Assembly (NCBI GenBank): GCA_947498625.1
Contig: CANMKR010000003.1
Location: 248,001-312,000, forward strand
Reading direction: 5' to 3'
DNA length: 64,000 bases
DNA from: an uncultured Kangiella sp.
Lineage (GTDB): Bacteria; Pseudomonadota; Gammaproteobacteria; Enterobacterales; Kangiellaceae
Within the stretch, counting starts at the first letter, position 1. Each line of letters opens with the position of its first letter. Positions 35,144 to 44,784 of the stretch are shown in pieces. The translations under genes were made by a program, and so were the position numbers. Below the pieces are notes generated by a model. That model worked only from the letters and a program-made list of their open reading frames with translations. It made no database searches and was not told where the DNA came from.

Positions 35144-37039
35144 TTACTTAACATCACTCTTCTCTCTAAGCTCCCCAACAAACTTGTTGAAGTCGCCACG
35201 AGAGTTAACATTTGCTAATAATGATTTTAACTGTTGTTTCTTAGCATCATCTAATTTACTTAAATCTGGATAGTTAACTTTACGCAATTCAATAATCGCA
35301 ACATCACCAGAAAATAAATCTTCAATTTCTATAGCCACTTCATCCGTCAATGGAGCAACCTGTTGAAATAATTTCGAATTCAATTCAGGACCCAAGGCAG
35401 CGTCTCTTGAGCCAAAAGCAGAGCTTTCTACCCAGGTTAATTCCTTTTCTGCCAACAGAGTATCTACTGACTCACCAGCTTTTAGTGCCGTTTGAATAGA
35501 TTCAGCATAGGCCTTTGTTTTTTCAGTGACTTTCTCTGCTGTTAATAAACTAACAATTTCAGCTTCGACTTCAGTTAAAGGCTTAATTCCAGCCGCTTGG
35601 TAATCTTTCACAGCAATATAAACCACTTGCTGTTCGCCCATTGAAATTTCATCAGAAATTTCTTTAGATTGAATGTTATCTTCAGCAAATGCTTGCTCAA
35701 TTACTGCCGGGTGATTAATTGCAACAGGTACACTATTACGATCAAATAACTCTGTGGTTTTTAACTCCAACTCAGCTGTTTTTGCTAGGTCGCTTATCGA
35801 TTCTGTACTGAATAAAGCATCATCTAGCAAAGCTTTTTTATTAAAGAATTGGGTTTGAGCTTGAATATCAGCCATTCGCTGCTTAATTTCTTCTGAAACT
35901 TCAGCCAAAGGCTTAGATTCACCAACCAGGCGCTCGTTCAACTTAATGATATGGAAACCAAAATCTGTTTTTACCAAACCTGATAACTCATTAGGCTCTT
36001 TAAGCTCTAATGCCGCGGCTTCAAATTCTGGAACCCAACCTGAATTACCGGCTTGAGCTTCAGTTTGCGGTAAAACCCCACCTTCAGCGCCACTAAAAGT
36101 ATCGCTAGAGTTAGCTTTAGCTAGTTCCGCAAAGTCAGCACCTGATTGTAACTGAGCCAATAAATCAGTAGCTTTTTGTTCTGCATTATCGACATCATTT
36201 GCAATTAAAATATGAGCCACAGTGATCTTATCTGGAGCTACGAATTCGGATTTATTTTCTTCACTATTATAAAAGTCTGCTATTTGCTCATCACTAATAC
36301 TGGATTTAATAGTCTGAGCTAAAATGTCTTTGGTAAGCAAAATGTATTGCAAGCTAACTTGCTCTGGCTGTTCAAAGTTCGCTTTGTTGTTATCGTAATA
36401 AGTTTGCTTTTCGCCATCTTCGATAACAATACCTTCAGAGAACTTAGCTTTAGGGACCGTTAGAACTCGAGCATCGCGAGTTTGCTCTTGAATACGATAG
36501 AAAGCTTCTATCTCTTTATCCGTTACAAAGCTGCTCTCGGAGATGCCTTGATTGAATTGCTCGCGAACAATCTGATTTCTTGCAATCGAGTATAGTCGAC
36601 TATCACTGATACCATTTTGCGCCATAATGGTTTTAGCTGTCTGCGGATCATATTGACCACCTAATTGAAACTCTGGCATTGAATGGATTTGTTCAATAAT
36701 CTGAGCTTTCGAAGCCGTTAAGCCAGCATTTTCAATCGTATTAGTATATATACGGTCATTAATTAACTGATTTCGGACTTGCTCACGGTACTGAGCTTTG
36801 CTGGCTTCTGTTGGATACTGTTGGTCAAAGTTTGGATTTTGCCTTCTTTGATTATTGATCACATTATCAATTTCCGCATTAGTAATGTTGACACCATCAA
36901 CATTGGCCACAGTTTCATTACCTGGCGTAACAAGGTTAGCACCAAAATAACCAGCAAAAACAAAGAAAATAATGATGATAGCCAACACCACCTTCATGGC
37001 TGGGCCTTCCATCTTCTGCTGTATTCTTTCTAGCATCAT
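35144..37039 (-). CDS. ppiD: Periplasmic chaperone/peptidyl-prolyl isomerase PpiD
   Basis: 631 residues. One N-terminal membrane anchor (MKVVLAIIIIFFVFAGYFGANLV), a SurA_N-like chaperone region (about 40-160), one parvulin domain at about 270-370 (VAHILIANDV, GADFAELAKANSSD, GFHIIKLNERL), and a long C-terminal chaperone segment. It assists folding of exported proteins at the SecYEG exit. In gammaproteobacteria it normally lies downstream of hupB, as it does here; two tRNA genes and an inverted repeat lie in between. Confidence 0.94.
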   Translation of the reverse strand: MMLERIQQKMEGPAMKVVLAIIIIFFVFAGYFGANLVTPGNETVANVDGVNITNAEIDNVINNQRRQNPNFDQQYPTEASKAQYREQVRNQLINDRIYTNTIENAGLTASKAQIIEQIHSMPEFQLGGQYDPQTAKTIMAQNGISDSRLYSIARNQIVREQFNQGISESSFVTDKEIEAFYRIQEQTRDARVLTVPKAKFSEGIVIEDGEKQTYYDNNKANFEQPEQVSLQYILLTKDILAQTIKSSISDEQIADFYNSEENKSEFVAPDKITVAHILIANDVDNAEQKATDLLAQLQSGADFAELAKANSSDTFSGAEGGVLPQTEAQAGNSGWVPEFEAAALELKEPNELSGLVKTDFGFHIIKLNERLVGESKPLAEVSEEIKQRMADIQAQTQFFNKKALLDDALFSTESISDLAKTAELELKTTELFDRNSVPVAINHPAVIEQAFAEDNIQSKEISDEISMGEQQVVYIAVKDYQAAGIKPLTEVEAEIVSLLTAEKVTEKTKAYAESIQTALKAGESVDTLLAEKELTWVESSAFGSRDAALGPELNSKLFQQVAPLTDEVAIEIEDLFSGDVAIIELRKVNYPDLSKLDDAKKQQLKSLLANVNSRGDFNKFVGELREKSDVK

Positions 37040-37163
37040 AGCTAAGTACCTACTTTTTATTTATTACTTCAATTATTTATATAATCAATATTATAAGAAT
37101 ATATTTATCACAAAAAGTACTATTTAAGCACTCTTACTCTAACAATTTAAATTTATTATTATT

Positions 37164-37283
37164 GCGGCTAACGAGAAGTTATTAGAACGAGGAAAAAATT
37201 TGCGAGAATGCGCAGTTTGCTTATTGCAAATGAGCACATTGGAGCGAATTTTTAACAAAGTTATAAAACTTCGCACTAGTCGC
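37164..37283. repeat. Long imperfect inverted repeat, about 57-base arms, MITE- or REP-like
   Basis: Left arm 37164-37220 and right arm 37226-37283 pair along most of their length around a five-base centre. The inner arms pair as AAATTTGCGAGAATGCGCAG-TTTGC against GCAAATGAGCACATTGGAGCGAA..., and the outer arms as GCGGCTAACGAGAAGTT against AACTTCGCACTAGTCGC. No coding capacity. No second copy is seen in the window. Confidence 0.65.
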
Positions 37284-37290
37284 TATAAAG

Positions 37291-37312
37291 AAAACGCGCC
37301 CTGAGGCGCGTT
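37291..37312 (-). terminator. Terminator of the hupB-tRNA-Val-tRNA-Asp transcript
   Basis: AACGCGCC-CTGA-GGCGCGTT stem; minus-strand T-rich tract follows, 10 bases past tRNA-Asp. Confidence 0.85.
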
Positions 37313-37321
37313 CATAAATAA

Positions 37322-37398
37322 TGGCGGAGCGGACGGGACTCGAACCCGCGACCCCCGGCGTGACAGGCCGGTATTCTAACCAGCTGAACTACCGCTCC
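37322..37398 (-). tRNA. tRNA-Asp (GTC)
   Basis: 77-nt cloverleaf on the minus strand, GGAGCGG acceptor paired with CCGCTCC, anticodon loop CCTGTCACG (GTC), T-loop GGTTCGAGTCC, and an encoded CCA end. Confidence 0.97.
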
Positions 37399-37475
37399 AG
37401 CAGAGTCTTTTAAGCTTAAGTTCAGGGTCACTTAAAAGACTAATTCTATCGCCAATTTATCTTGGCTAAAGAATT

Positions 37476-37551
37476 TGGTGGGTGGTACTGGGCTCGAACC
37501 AGTGACCCTCGCCTTGTAAGGGCGATGCTCTCCCAACTGAGCTAACCACCC
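37476..37551 (-). tRNA. tRNA-Val (TAC)
   Basis: 76-nt cloverleaf on the minus strand, GGGTGGT acceptor, anticodon loop CCTTACAAG (TAC), T-loop GGTTCGAGCCC, encoded CCA. It lies 12 bases past the hupB stop and is probably cut from the hupB transcript. Confidence 0.97.
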
Positions 37552-37563
37552 AGAAAACGGCGG

Positions 37564-37836
37564 CTAGTTTACCGCGTCTTTAAGCGCTTTACCAGCTTTA
37601 AATCCTGGAACTTTTGCAGCTTTAATTTGGATAGTTGCGCCTGTTTGTGGGTTACGACCTGTACGGGCTGCACGCTCTTTTACAGAGAAAGTACCGAAGC
37701 CTACTAATGATACTGACTCACCTTTTTGAAGTGATTCAGTTACTGCGCCGATCATTGAGTCTAGTGCGCGACCTGCTGCTGCTTTTGAAATGTCTGAGCC
37801 AGCTGCGATTGCATCAATTAATTCTGATTTATTCAC
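37564..37836 (-). CDS. hupB: DNA-binding protein HU-beta
   Basis: 90 residues, the standard HU length. [49 protein letters not shown] and [15 protein letters not shown]-type end (here [15 protein letters not shown]) are diagnostic. It bends and compacts DNA. Located downstream of lon and upstream of two tRNAs, the usual order for this chromosome region. Confidence 0.97.
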   Translation of the reverse strand: MNKSELIDAIAAGSDISKAAAGRALDSMIGAVTESLQKGESVSLVGFGTFSVKERAARTGRNPQTGATIQIKAAKVPGFKAGKALKDAVN

Positions 37837-38027
37837 TCTTATTCCCCTTGATAGATAGAGTTATTACGATGTTTTTACTATTAAAACCAACTTGGTTGTC
37901 ATCGGTTTTTAATGAGGTTGTTTGTTATAGCAACTTGCGCTTTAGAGTGTCAAGGAAAATCCCGTCAATTCGCGCAAAAACCTTTAAATACAAGGCTTTT
38001 GCGCAAAATTCAACCACTTAAAAATTA

Positions 38028-40457
38028 CTAATGAGGATGGATATCCTCTTGCTGCTTTGATTTGTTGGCTACTGCCTTAGATTTGCTTTGACTAGCAAGA
38101 CTCTTAGGCTCTGGAGGGCGTTCCAATGCAATATCAATTACTTCATCGATCCACTTCACGCAATTTATCTCTAAATCCTTTTTAATGTTTGAAGGGATAT
38201 CCGCCAAATCGCGTTCATTATCTTTGGGTATCATCACTGTTTTGATACCACCTCGATGCGCTGCCAGTAATTTTTCTTTTAGACCACCAATAGGTAACAC
38301 CTCACCGCGTAAAGTGATTTCACCAGTCATGGCCACATCTTTTCTTACCGGAATTTTTGTCAAACTCGAAATTAAAGCAGTGCACATACCAATACCTGCA
38401 CTTGGACCATCTTTTGGCGTAGCGCCCTCTGGGACATGCACATGGATATCTTTCTTTTCGTAAAAATCAGGCTCAATCCCAAGTGCCAAACAACGGCTTC
38501 TAACCACCGTCATTGCCGCCTGAATTGATTCCTTCATAACATCACCAAGCTGGCCAGTAAAACTGGTTTTACCTTTACCATCAACTACTACGGACTCAAT
38601 AGTCAGCAGCTCGCCTCCTACTGAAGTCCAAGCAAGCCCTGTTACCTGTCCAATTTGATTGTTGTCGCCAGCCTTACCGTAATCAAAGCGTTGCACACCT
38701 AAGTATTTATCAATATTACCTTTATGTACTTTAATGGTTTTCTTTTCTTTCTTGGCCAACAACTGCTCTTTAACTGTTTTACGGCAAATTTTAGCCAGTT
38801 CACGCTCTAAATTTCGGACTCCAGACTCTCGGGTGTAATAACGAATGATACTGCGGACACCTGACTCTGAAAGTTGCAACTCGCCATCACGCAGTCCAGC
38901 ATTTGTCATTTGCTTAGGCAACAAATAACGCGTCGCGATTTCAACTTTCTCATCTTCGGTATAACCTGGAATTCGAATCACTTCCATCCGGTCTAATAAA
39001 GGCGCTGGAATATTCATGGAGTTAGAGGTCGCGATGAACATTACCTCAGAAAGATCATAGTCGACTTCTAGATAATGGTCATTGAAAGTATGGTTTTGCT
39101 CGGGATCTAACACTTCTAGCAAAGCCGAAGAAGGATCACCGCGCATATCCATCGCCATCTTATCGATTTCATCCAACAAGAACAGCGGGTTTTTCACAGA
39201 AACCTTACTCATTTTCTGCATGATCTTTCCTGGCATAGCGCCAATATAGGTTCTTCGATGGCCACGAATTTCAGCTTCATCTCGAACGCCACCAAGCGCC
39301 ATACGCACATATTTTCTGCCAGTGGCTTTAGCTATTGACTGGCCCAAAGACGTTTTACCGACACCTGGTGGTCCCACTAAACATAATACAGGCCCTTTAA
39401 GTTTTTTAACTCTTTGTTGTACCGCCAAATATTCTAGAATACGTTCTTTAACTTTTTCTAAACCATAATGATCAGAATTCAAAGTGTCTTCGGCACTATT
39501 TAAATCATGCTTTACTTTCGAGCGCTTCTTCCAAGGAACCCCTAAAAGCCAATCAATATAGCCTCTAACCACTGTCGCTTCTGCAGACATTGGTGACATC
39601 ATTTTTAACTTTTTAAGCTCGGCCTCTGCCTTTTCCTTAGCCTCTTTATTCATCCCGGATTTAGCAATTTTATTGGCTAGCTCTTCATGTTCCGAAGCCG
39701 TTTCTTCACCATCTCCCAGTTCTTTTTGGATGGCCTTGATTTGCTCATTTAAATAATATTCGCGTTGGTTTTTTTCCATTTGATTCTTAACGCGACTACG
39801 AATTCGTTTTTCAACTTGCAACAACTCCATTTCACCTTCCATCTTGCTCATGAGGTGTTCAAGGCGCTCAGAAGTATTTTCCATTTCCAGGATTTGCTGC
39901 TTATCTTGAATATTGAGAGCCATGTGGGCCGCAATGCTATCCGCTAAACGACTTGGCTCATCAATACCCGATAGAGAAGTCAATATTTCGCTTGGAACCT
40001 TTTTATTGAGTTTTACGTACTTATCAAAATTAGATAAAGCGGCTCTAGCCAGCCCATCTTCTTCAGTTGGATTCAGTGAAGCAGCATTCACTGTTTCTAC
40101 TTCAGCTACATACATAGGTTCTGTTTCAGTGTATTGAACTACTTTTGCTCTTTGTACACCCTCTACTAAAACTTTGACGTTACCATCGGGTAGCTTCAGC
40201 ATTTGTAAAATAGTGGCAACACAGCCGTAGGTATAAAGTTGATCTGGTTCAGGCATATCTTCAGAGGCTTCTTTTTGCGCCACCAACATAACCTGCTTAT
40301 CGCCATTAGTCGCTTCTTCAAGGGCTAAAATAGACTTCTCTCGTCCCACAAATAATGGAATAACCATATGTGGGAAAACCACCACATCCCGCAGTGGTAA
40401 CAAAGGAAGTTGTTTATTTTTAGATTCTAGATTTGTTTCTTGAGTATCGCTTTGCAT
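38028..40457 (-). CDS. lon: ATP-dependent protease Lon
   Basis: 809 residues. LonN domain ([14 protein letters not shown]), AAA+ module with Walker [12 protein letters not shown] and Walker [10 protein letters not shown], and the protease domain with GPSAGIGM (catalytic Ser) and the Lys of the Ser-Lys dyad in the downstream [13 protein letters not shown]. The last 25 residues are a Ser/Lys/Gln-rich tail. It degrades misfolded and regulatory proteins. It lies between clpX and hupB on the same strand. A 116-base gap to clpX has a hairpin (about 40532-40550) but no strong T-run. Confidence 0.97.
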   Translation of the reverse strand: MQSDTQETNLESKNKQLPLLPLRDVVVFPHMVIPLFVGREKSILALEEATNGDKQVMLVAQKEASEDMPEPDQLYTYGCVATILQMLKLPDGNVKVLVEGVQRAKVVQYTETEPMYVAEVETVNAASLNPTEEDGLARAALSNFDKYVKLNKKVPSEILTSLSGIDEPSRLADSIAAHMALNIQDKQQILEMENTSERLEHLMSKMEGEMELLQVEKRIRSRVKNQMEKNQREYYLNEQIKAIQKELGDGEETASEHEELANKIAKSGMNKEAKEKAEAELKKLKMMSPMSAEATVVRGYIDWLLGVPWKKRSKVKHDLNSAEDTLNSDHYGLEKVKERILEYLAVQQRVKKLKGPVLCLVGPPGVGKTSLGQSIAKATGRKYVRMALGGVRDEAEIRGHRRTYIGAMPGKIMQKMSKVSVKNPLFLLDEIDKMAMDMRGDPSSALLEVLDPEQNHTFNDHYLEVDYDLSEVMFIATSNSMNIPAPLLDRMEVIRIPGYTEDEKVEIATRYLLPKQMTNAGLRDGELQLSESGVRSIIRYYTRESGVRNLERELAKICRKTVKEQLLAKKEKKTIKVHKGNIDKYLGVQRFDYGKAGDNNQIGQVTGLAWTSVGGELLTIESVVVDGKGKTSFTGQLGDVMKESIQAAMTVVRSRCLALGIEPDFYEKKDIHVHVPEGATPKDGPSAGIGMCTALISSLTKIPVRKDVAMTGEITLRGEVLPIGGLKEKLLAAHRGGIKTVMIPKDNERDLADIPSNIKKDLEINCVKWIDEVIDIALERPPEPKSLASQSKSKAVANKSKQQEDIHPH

Positions 40458-40573
40458 TGCGCTTTTTCCTAACTGTTGGTTTAGCCCAGTTGGTTAAATT
40501 AAAACTGATTTCAGAAAATTGTTAGTCGCAATGGGCTCAGAACGAGCCCACATTTGAATGGTTGCAGCTTATA

Positions 40574-41839
40574 TTATTCTGAAGCAGCTTTTGCTTGAGA
40601 ATCGTATATCAGTAAAGGCTCTGCCTCACCTTTCACCATCGCTGCATCGATACAAACTTTACTAACATTTTCTAAAGATGGTAATTCATACATGGTGTCT
40701 AATAAAATTTCTTCAAGGATAGAGCGTAACCCTCGTGCACCAGTTCGGCGCTGCATCGCTTTTCGTGCTATCGCTTCTAGCGCATCTTTTCTAAACTCTA
40801 ACTCTACATTTTCAAGCATCAACAATTTATTGTATTGCTTAGTAAGCGCATTTTTTGGTTCAGTTAATATTCGCACTAAAGCATGTTGGTCAAGTTCCTG
40901 CAAGGTTGCTACAATCGGTAATCGGCCAATAAATTCAGGAATCAAACCAAATTTCACTAAATCATCTGGTTCAATATTCTTAAGCATTTCACCAATTGCT
41001 TTACCATCATGAACTTCTTTAACATCAGCGCCAAAACCTATACCGCCTTTTTCAGTGCGTTCCTGAATGATTTTTTCGATTCCAGCAAAAGCACCACCAC
41101 AAATAAATAGAATGTTTGAAGTATTCACCTGTAAGAATTCTTGCTGCGGATGCTTACGACCGCCCTGTGGAGGAACAGAAGCAACCGTGCCTTCAATTAA
41201 CTTTAACAAGGCTTGTTGTACTCCTTCACCTGATACATCACGAGTGATGGAAGGATTATCGGATTTTCGTGAAATCTTATCGATTTCATCAATATAAACA
41301 ATTCCGCGCTCAGCTTTTTCAACATCGTAATCGCATTTTTGAAGTAGCTTTTGAATAATATTTTCTACATCTTCACCGACGTAACCAGCTTCAGTCAAAG
41401 TCGTCGCATCAGCCATGGTAAAAGGCACTTCCAACATTCTGGCTAATGTTTCGGCTAGTAAAGTTTTACCTGAGCCGGTTGGACCTATTAAAAGGATGTT
41501 ACTTTTGCCCAATTCAACTTCTTTATTCTCAGAAGATTGAGGCTCATTCTCTAAACGTTTGTAATGATTATAAACCGCCACCGACAGTACTTTCTTTGCT
41601 CTATCTTGGCCAATCACATACTCTTCCAAGAATGCGCTTATTTCTTTTGGCGACGGCAAGTCACGACCACCAGCTTCTGCGGCGATATCTTTAACTTCTT
41701 CAATGATGATGTCATTGCACAAATCGACGCATTCATTACAAATAAATACGCGAGGACCCGCTATTAGTTTTTTCACTTCATGTTGGCTTTTGCCACAAAA
41801 AGAACAATACAGTGTTTTACTATCGTTGCTATCGCTCAT
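40574..41839 (-). CDS. clpX: ATP-dependent Clp protease ATP-binding subunit ClpX
   Basis: 421 residues. The zinc-binding domain has CSFCGKSQ and ICNECVDLC, Walker A is GPTGSGKT, Walker [10 protein letters not shown], and the ClpP-binding loop IGFGAD is present. It unfolds substrates and feeds them to ClpP. Unlike most relatives, clpP is not directly upstream: a metallophosphoesterase gene on the other strand separates them. A sigma-32-like promoter lies 54 bases before the ATG. Confidence 0.97.
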   Translation of the reverse strand: MSDSNDSKTLYCSFCGKSQHEVKKLIAGPRVFICNECVDLCNDIIIEEVKDIAAEAGGRDLPSPKEISAFLEEYVIGQDRAKKVLSVAVYNHYKRLENEPQSSENKEVELGKSNILLIGPTGSGKTLLAETLARMLEVPFTMADATTLTEAGYVGEDVENIIQKLLQKCDYDVEKAERGIVYIDEIDKISRKSDNPSITRDVSGEGVQQALLKLIEGTVASVPPQGGRKHPQQEFLQVNTSNILFICGGAFAGIEKIIQERTEKGGIGFGADVKEVHDGKAIGEMLKNIEPDDLVKFGLIPEFIGRLPIVATLQELDQHALVRILTEPKNALTKQYNKLLMLENVELEFRKDALEAIARKAMQRRTGARGLRSILEEILLDTMYELPSLENVSKVCIDAAMVKGEAEPLLIYDSQAKAASE

Positions 41840-41892
41840 TCATTCCTCGGTCTGTTCAGATGCCATATCGATTGTTGTTGCTAATCCCTGCA

Positions 41893-41920
41893 ATATGGGG
41901 ACTAACCCTCAGCCTTCAAC
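41893..41920 (-). promoter_or_regulatory. Sigma-32 (heat-shock)-type promoter of clpX
   Basis: On the minus strand GTTGAAG (41914-41920), a 13-base spacer, and CCCCATAT (41893-41900) fit the RpoH consensus CTTGAAA-N12..14-CCCCATNT in nearly every position. It would start transcription about 45 bases before the clpX ATG. Confidence 0.7.
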
Positions 41921-42097
41921 TGATTCTTGCCTTTATCCACTAACATTAACAAAAACCACAGGTCAAAAAAAGCAAAATAGCTTGAGCTGACTGATATTTA
42001 GGCAAATTTAACAAAATAATCCAAATACTCTCTTTTTTGTAAGGTAACTTCTTTATACTAGCCACTAATAATCTATTTTTAGTGATGGAGCTTAATT

Positions 42098-43996
42098 ATT
42101 ATTCAAGCAATAAAATTTATAGGGCTATCGATATCTTCATTACTATTGGTAGCCTGCTTATCTGTCAAAAAGCACAAAGTTACTCAAGAAGATAAGCAGA
42201 ATCTTAGACCAGACTCTAATGAGATTGCCCTACAACCAGTTCATCAATCGAACTCCCCTATTACGGTGATAGCTGATGTCCATGGTGACTTTCCAACTCT
42301 GCAAAAATTATTACAAGCAGGTCAGCTCATCGACGCTCAAAACCGATGGATTGCAGGCAAACGGATTCTTGTCAGCGTGGGTGACTTAGTTGATCGAGGT
42401 CCTGATTCACGTCAAATCCTCGACTTTTTCATGGCATTAGAAAAGCAAGCTGCTAAAGCAGGCGGCGCCTTTTACATGGCGCTTGGCAATCATGAAGTTA
42501 TGAATATACGTGGCGATCTTCGCTATGTGTCCGATCCAGAATTTGCCGCATTTAAAGATGATGAACCGGCTGGATTACGTCAATCCACTTATCAAGCTTT
42601 TCTTAAAAGATCCAAATTGACTGACTCAGAACAAAGCCAACAAGAATTCCAAAACCTATACCCTGCGGGATTTTTTGGTCACGTCAAAATGTATGCCCCT
42701 GATGGCAAATATGGTCAATGGCTACTCAGCAAGCAAATTATAGTAAATGTCCAAGATAAATTGTTTGCCCACGGAGGTTTTTCGCAAGACTTAATCGATA
42801 GTGGCAAAAGCCTCAAAGAACTCAATCAGCAGTTTATTTCTGATTTAAGTCGCTATAGTCAGTTATGGCGTGAACTAGTTAATTCTGGACTTTTCCAATT
42901 TTCAGATTCGAAACGAGTACGATTAAAAATTGCCAAACAATTTGTTGCTGGCAATTTGAAACACTCTTTAACTGATGAGCAATCTCTCAAACTTAAAGCT
43001 CAGCAATTTATAGATTTTGCTGACTCTTTGCTTTTCAATAGCTTTGGGCCTACTTGGTATCGCGGCAATATGCAATGTCATGAATATGTTGAAGAAAATA
43101 CTATTGATAATGTGTTGCAACACTTTGCTGCTACTCAAGTATTTTTAGGCCATACCCCAGACAGCAGTTTGACGGTTCGCTCACGCTTGAATAATAAAGT
43201 TATTATGCTCGATACCGGAATGTCCTCCGCATACTATAAAGGTAATCCCAGTTTAGTCTCTATTAATAAAACTGAGTTAAAAGTGCTAAACCTCAATGAT
43301 GCACGCAATATTTCTCCGATTAGTGACCCTGTGAGAAAACCATTAAACCCTCATGGTCTTACTGATAACGAAATAAGAAAGCTTTTTTTGCGTAGCAAGC
43401 CCAAGTTAAACGCTGATAAGTATTCATCGATACTTTCCTTTCCTTTTAATGATGAAACTATCCAAAGTGCTTTTAAAGAAGTTAAGTCCCAGCAAATGAA
43501 AAAAGAGTTAGCAGCTTATGAGCTTGATAGGCTATTGGGCCTCTACTTAGTTCCTTTGACAATAGAGTATAGCTATAAAGACAAGAAAGGTGTTCTACAA
43601 TATTTACCAAAAAAATCACTCACTAAAGTTAGGATTGAAAAAGAAAATATTGGCCTTAACGGTTATTGCAAACCAGAAAAGGCACAGGAATTAATGCAGA
43701 TATTTGATTGGTTAATTGCAAATACTAATAGGAGCAATGAAGATCAATTGTACACTCCAGAAAACTCGCAACTTTGGCTAATAAATCATGCGGATGCATT
43801 TGCGGATTTAGCTGCCGATAGAGGTTTTTTCAGCGATATGCCAAACAAGATATCCCCTCTATTTATAAAATCTCTTAGTCTACTGAACCGAGATAATTTG
43901 AATAAAATAATTGGGAAGTATGTTTCTAAGCAGCAAATTGAACAAATATTGCTGCGACTTGATCTACTGTTACAACAGTCTGCTAAAAGTAAATAA
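42098..43996 (+). CDS. Calcineurin-like metallophosphoesterase lipoprotein with kinase-fold-like C-terminal domain
   Basis: Residue numbers count from the in-frame TTG at 42146. Phosphatase domain (about 40-385): ADVHGD 43-48, GDLVDRG 79-85, GNHE 114-117, AHGG 208-211, GHT 335-337. C-terminal domain (about 405-616) resembles FAM20/HipA-like kinases: AYELDRLLGLYLVP 457-470, FDWLIANTNR 520-529, LWLINHADAF 543-552. Where the fold usually has NxDR and IDH, this protein has Asn (NTNR, INH), so it is probably not an active kinase. Reading upstream of the TTG gives SISSLLLVAC, a lipobox, so translation probably starts at an ATT (42095, 42098 or 42101), with GGAG at 42087-42090. The start given is therefore uncertain. 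Confidence 0.75.
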   Translation: MIQAIKFIGLSISSLLLVACLSVKKHKVTQEDKQNLRPDSNEIALQPVHQSNSPITVIADVHGDFPTLQKLLQAGQLIDAQNRWIAGKRILVSVGDLVDRGPDSRQILDFFMALEKQAAKAGGAFYMALGNHEVMNIRGDLRYVSDPEFAAFKDDEPAGLRQSTYQAFLKRSKLTDSEQSQQEFQNLYPAGFFGHVKMYAPDGKYGQWLLSKQIIVNVQDKLFAHGGFSQDLIDSGKSLKELNQQFISDLSRYSQLWRELVNSGLFQFSDSKRVRLKIAKQFVAGNLKHSLTDEQSLKLKAQQFIDFADSLLFNSFGPTWYRGNMQCHEYVEENTIDNVLQHFAATQVFLGHTPDSSLTVRSRLNNKVIMLDTGMSSAYYKGNPSLVSINKTELKVLNLNDARNISPISDPVRKPLNPHGLTDNEIRKLFLRSKPKLNADKYSSILSFPFNDETIQSAFKEVKSQQMKKELAAYELDRLLGLYLVPLTIEYSYKDKKGVLQYLPKKSLTKVRIEKENIGLNGYCKPEKAQELMQIFDWLIANTNRSNEDQLYTPENSQLWLINHADAFADLAADRGFFSDMPNKISPLFIKSLSLLNRDNLNKIIGKYVSKQQIEQILLRLDLLLQQSAKSK

Positions 43997-44012
43997 TCGG
44001 CAGGGGTTTATT

Positions 44013-44040
44013 AAGAGCACTGCAAAAAAACAGTGCTCTT
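44013..44040. terminator. Bidirectional terminator after the phosphoesterase and clpP genes
   Basis: AAGAGCACTG-N8-CAGTGCTCTT hairpin with T-rich 3' flank, between convergent stops at 43996 and 44046. Confidence 0.83.
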
Positions 44041-44045
44041 TCATC

Positions 44046-44693
44046 TTATTTTCTAGAATTAATTACAGAATCAATCAAACCATACTCAACAGCTTCTTCA
44101 GCTGTCATGAAATTATCACGATCAGTATCTCGCTCAAGATCTTCAACCGGGCGGTCACAATGACCTGCCATTATCGAGTTCAAGCGACGTTTTAAATCAA
44201 TAATTTCTTTAGCATGGATTTCAAAATCAGATGCTTGGCCTTGGAAGCCACCTAAAGGTTGGTGAATCATCATACGAGAATTAGGCAAACAATGACGTTT
44301 GCCCTTGGCGCCACCTGTTAATAAAAAAGCGCCCATACTGGCCGCTTGACCAATACAAACAGTACTAACGTCGGGTTTAATAAACTGCATAGTATCGTAA
44401 ATCGCCATACCAGAAGTGACTACACCACCTGGTGAGTTTATGTACAAATAAATATCTTTATCAGGGTTCTCTGATTCTAAGAACAACATCTGAGCGATAA
44501 CAGAGTTCGCCATATAATCTTCCACTGGACCAACTAAGAAAATTACACGCTCTTTTAGCAATCGAGAATAAATGTCATAGGAGCGCTCACCGCGTGATGT
44601 TTGCTCTACGACCATAGGGATCAATCCACCAGCATAAGGATCAGTAACAATAGACTCTTGGTTGGTGAAAATAGGATTTTTAGGGTTGTTCAT
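44046..44693 (-). CDS. clpP: ATP-dependent Clp protease proteolytic subunit ClpP
   Basis: 215 residues. The catalytic Ser is in [11 protein letters not shown], the His in MMIHQPLGG, and the Asp follows near residue 185; a short propeptide precedes the mature N-terminus. It forms a tetradecameric chamber with ClpX or ClpA. It is downstream of tig, as usual; clpX is moved away by the phosphoesterase gene. Confidence 0.97.
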   Translation of the reverse strand: MNNPKNPIFTNQESIVTDPYAGGLIPMVVEQTSRGERSYDIYSRLLKERVIFLVGPVEDYMANSVIAQMLFLESENPDKDIYLYINSPGGVVTSGMAIYDTMQFIKPDVSTVCIGQAASMGAFLLTGGAKGKRHCLPNSRMMIHQPLGGFQGQASDFEIHAKEIIDLKRRLNSIMAGHCDRPVEDLERDTDRDNFMTAEEAVEYGLIDSVINSRK

Positions 44694-44738
44694 GCGTTAT
44701 CCTTTTGGGCACTTTCTTTTATTTTGAACAGGCATTAA

Positions 44739-44762
44739 AAAAGCGAGCATAGGCCCGCTTTT
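44739..44762 (-). terminator. Terminator-like hairpin between tig and clpP
   Basis: AAAAGCGAGC-ATAG-GCCCGCTTTT with one mismatch and a T-run on the minus strand; may partly uncouple clpP from tig. Confidence 0.6.
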
Positions 44763-44784
44763 AGTATTCAGTTGACACTACGAA

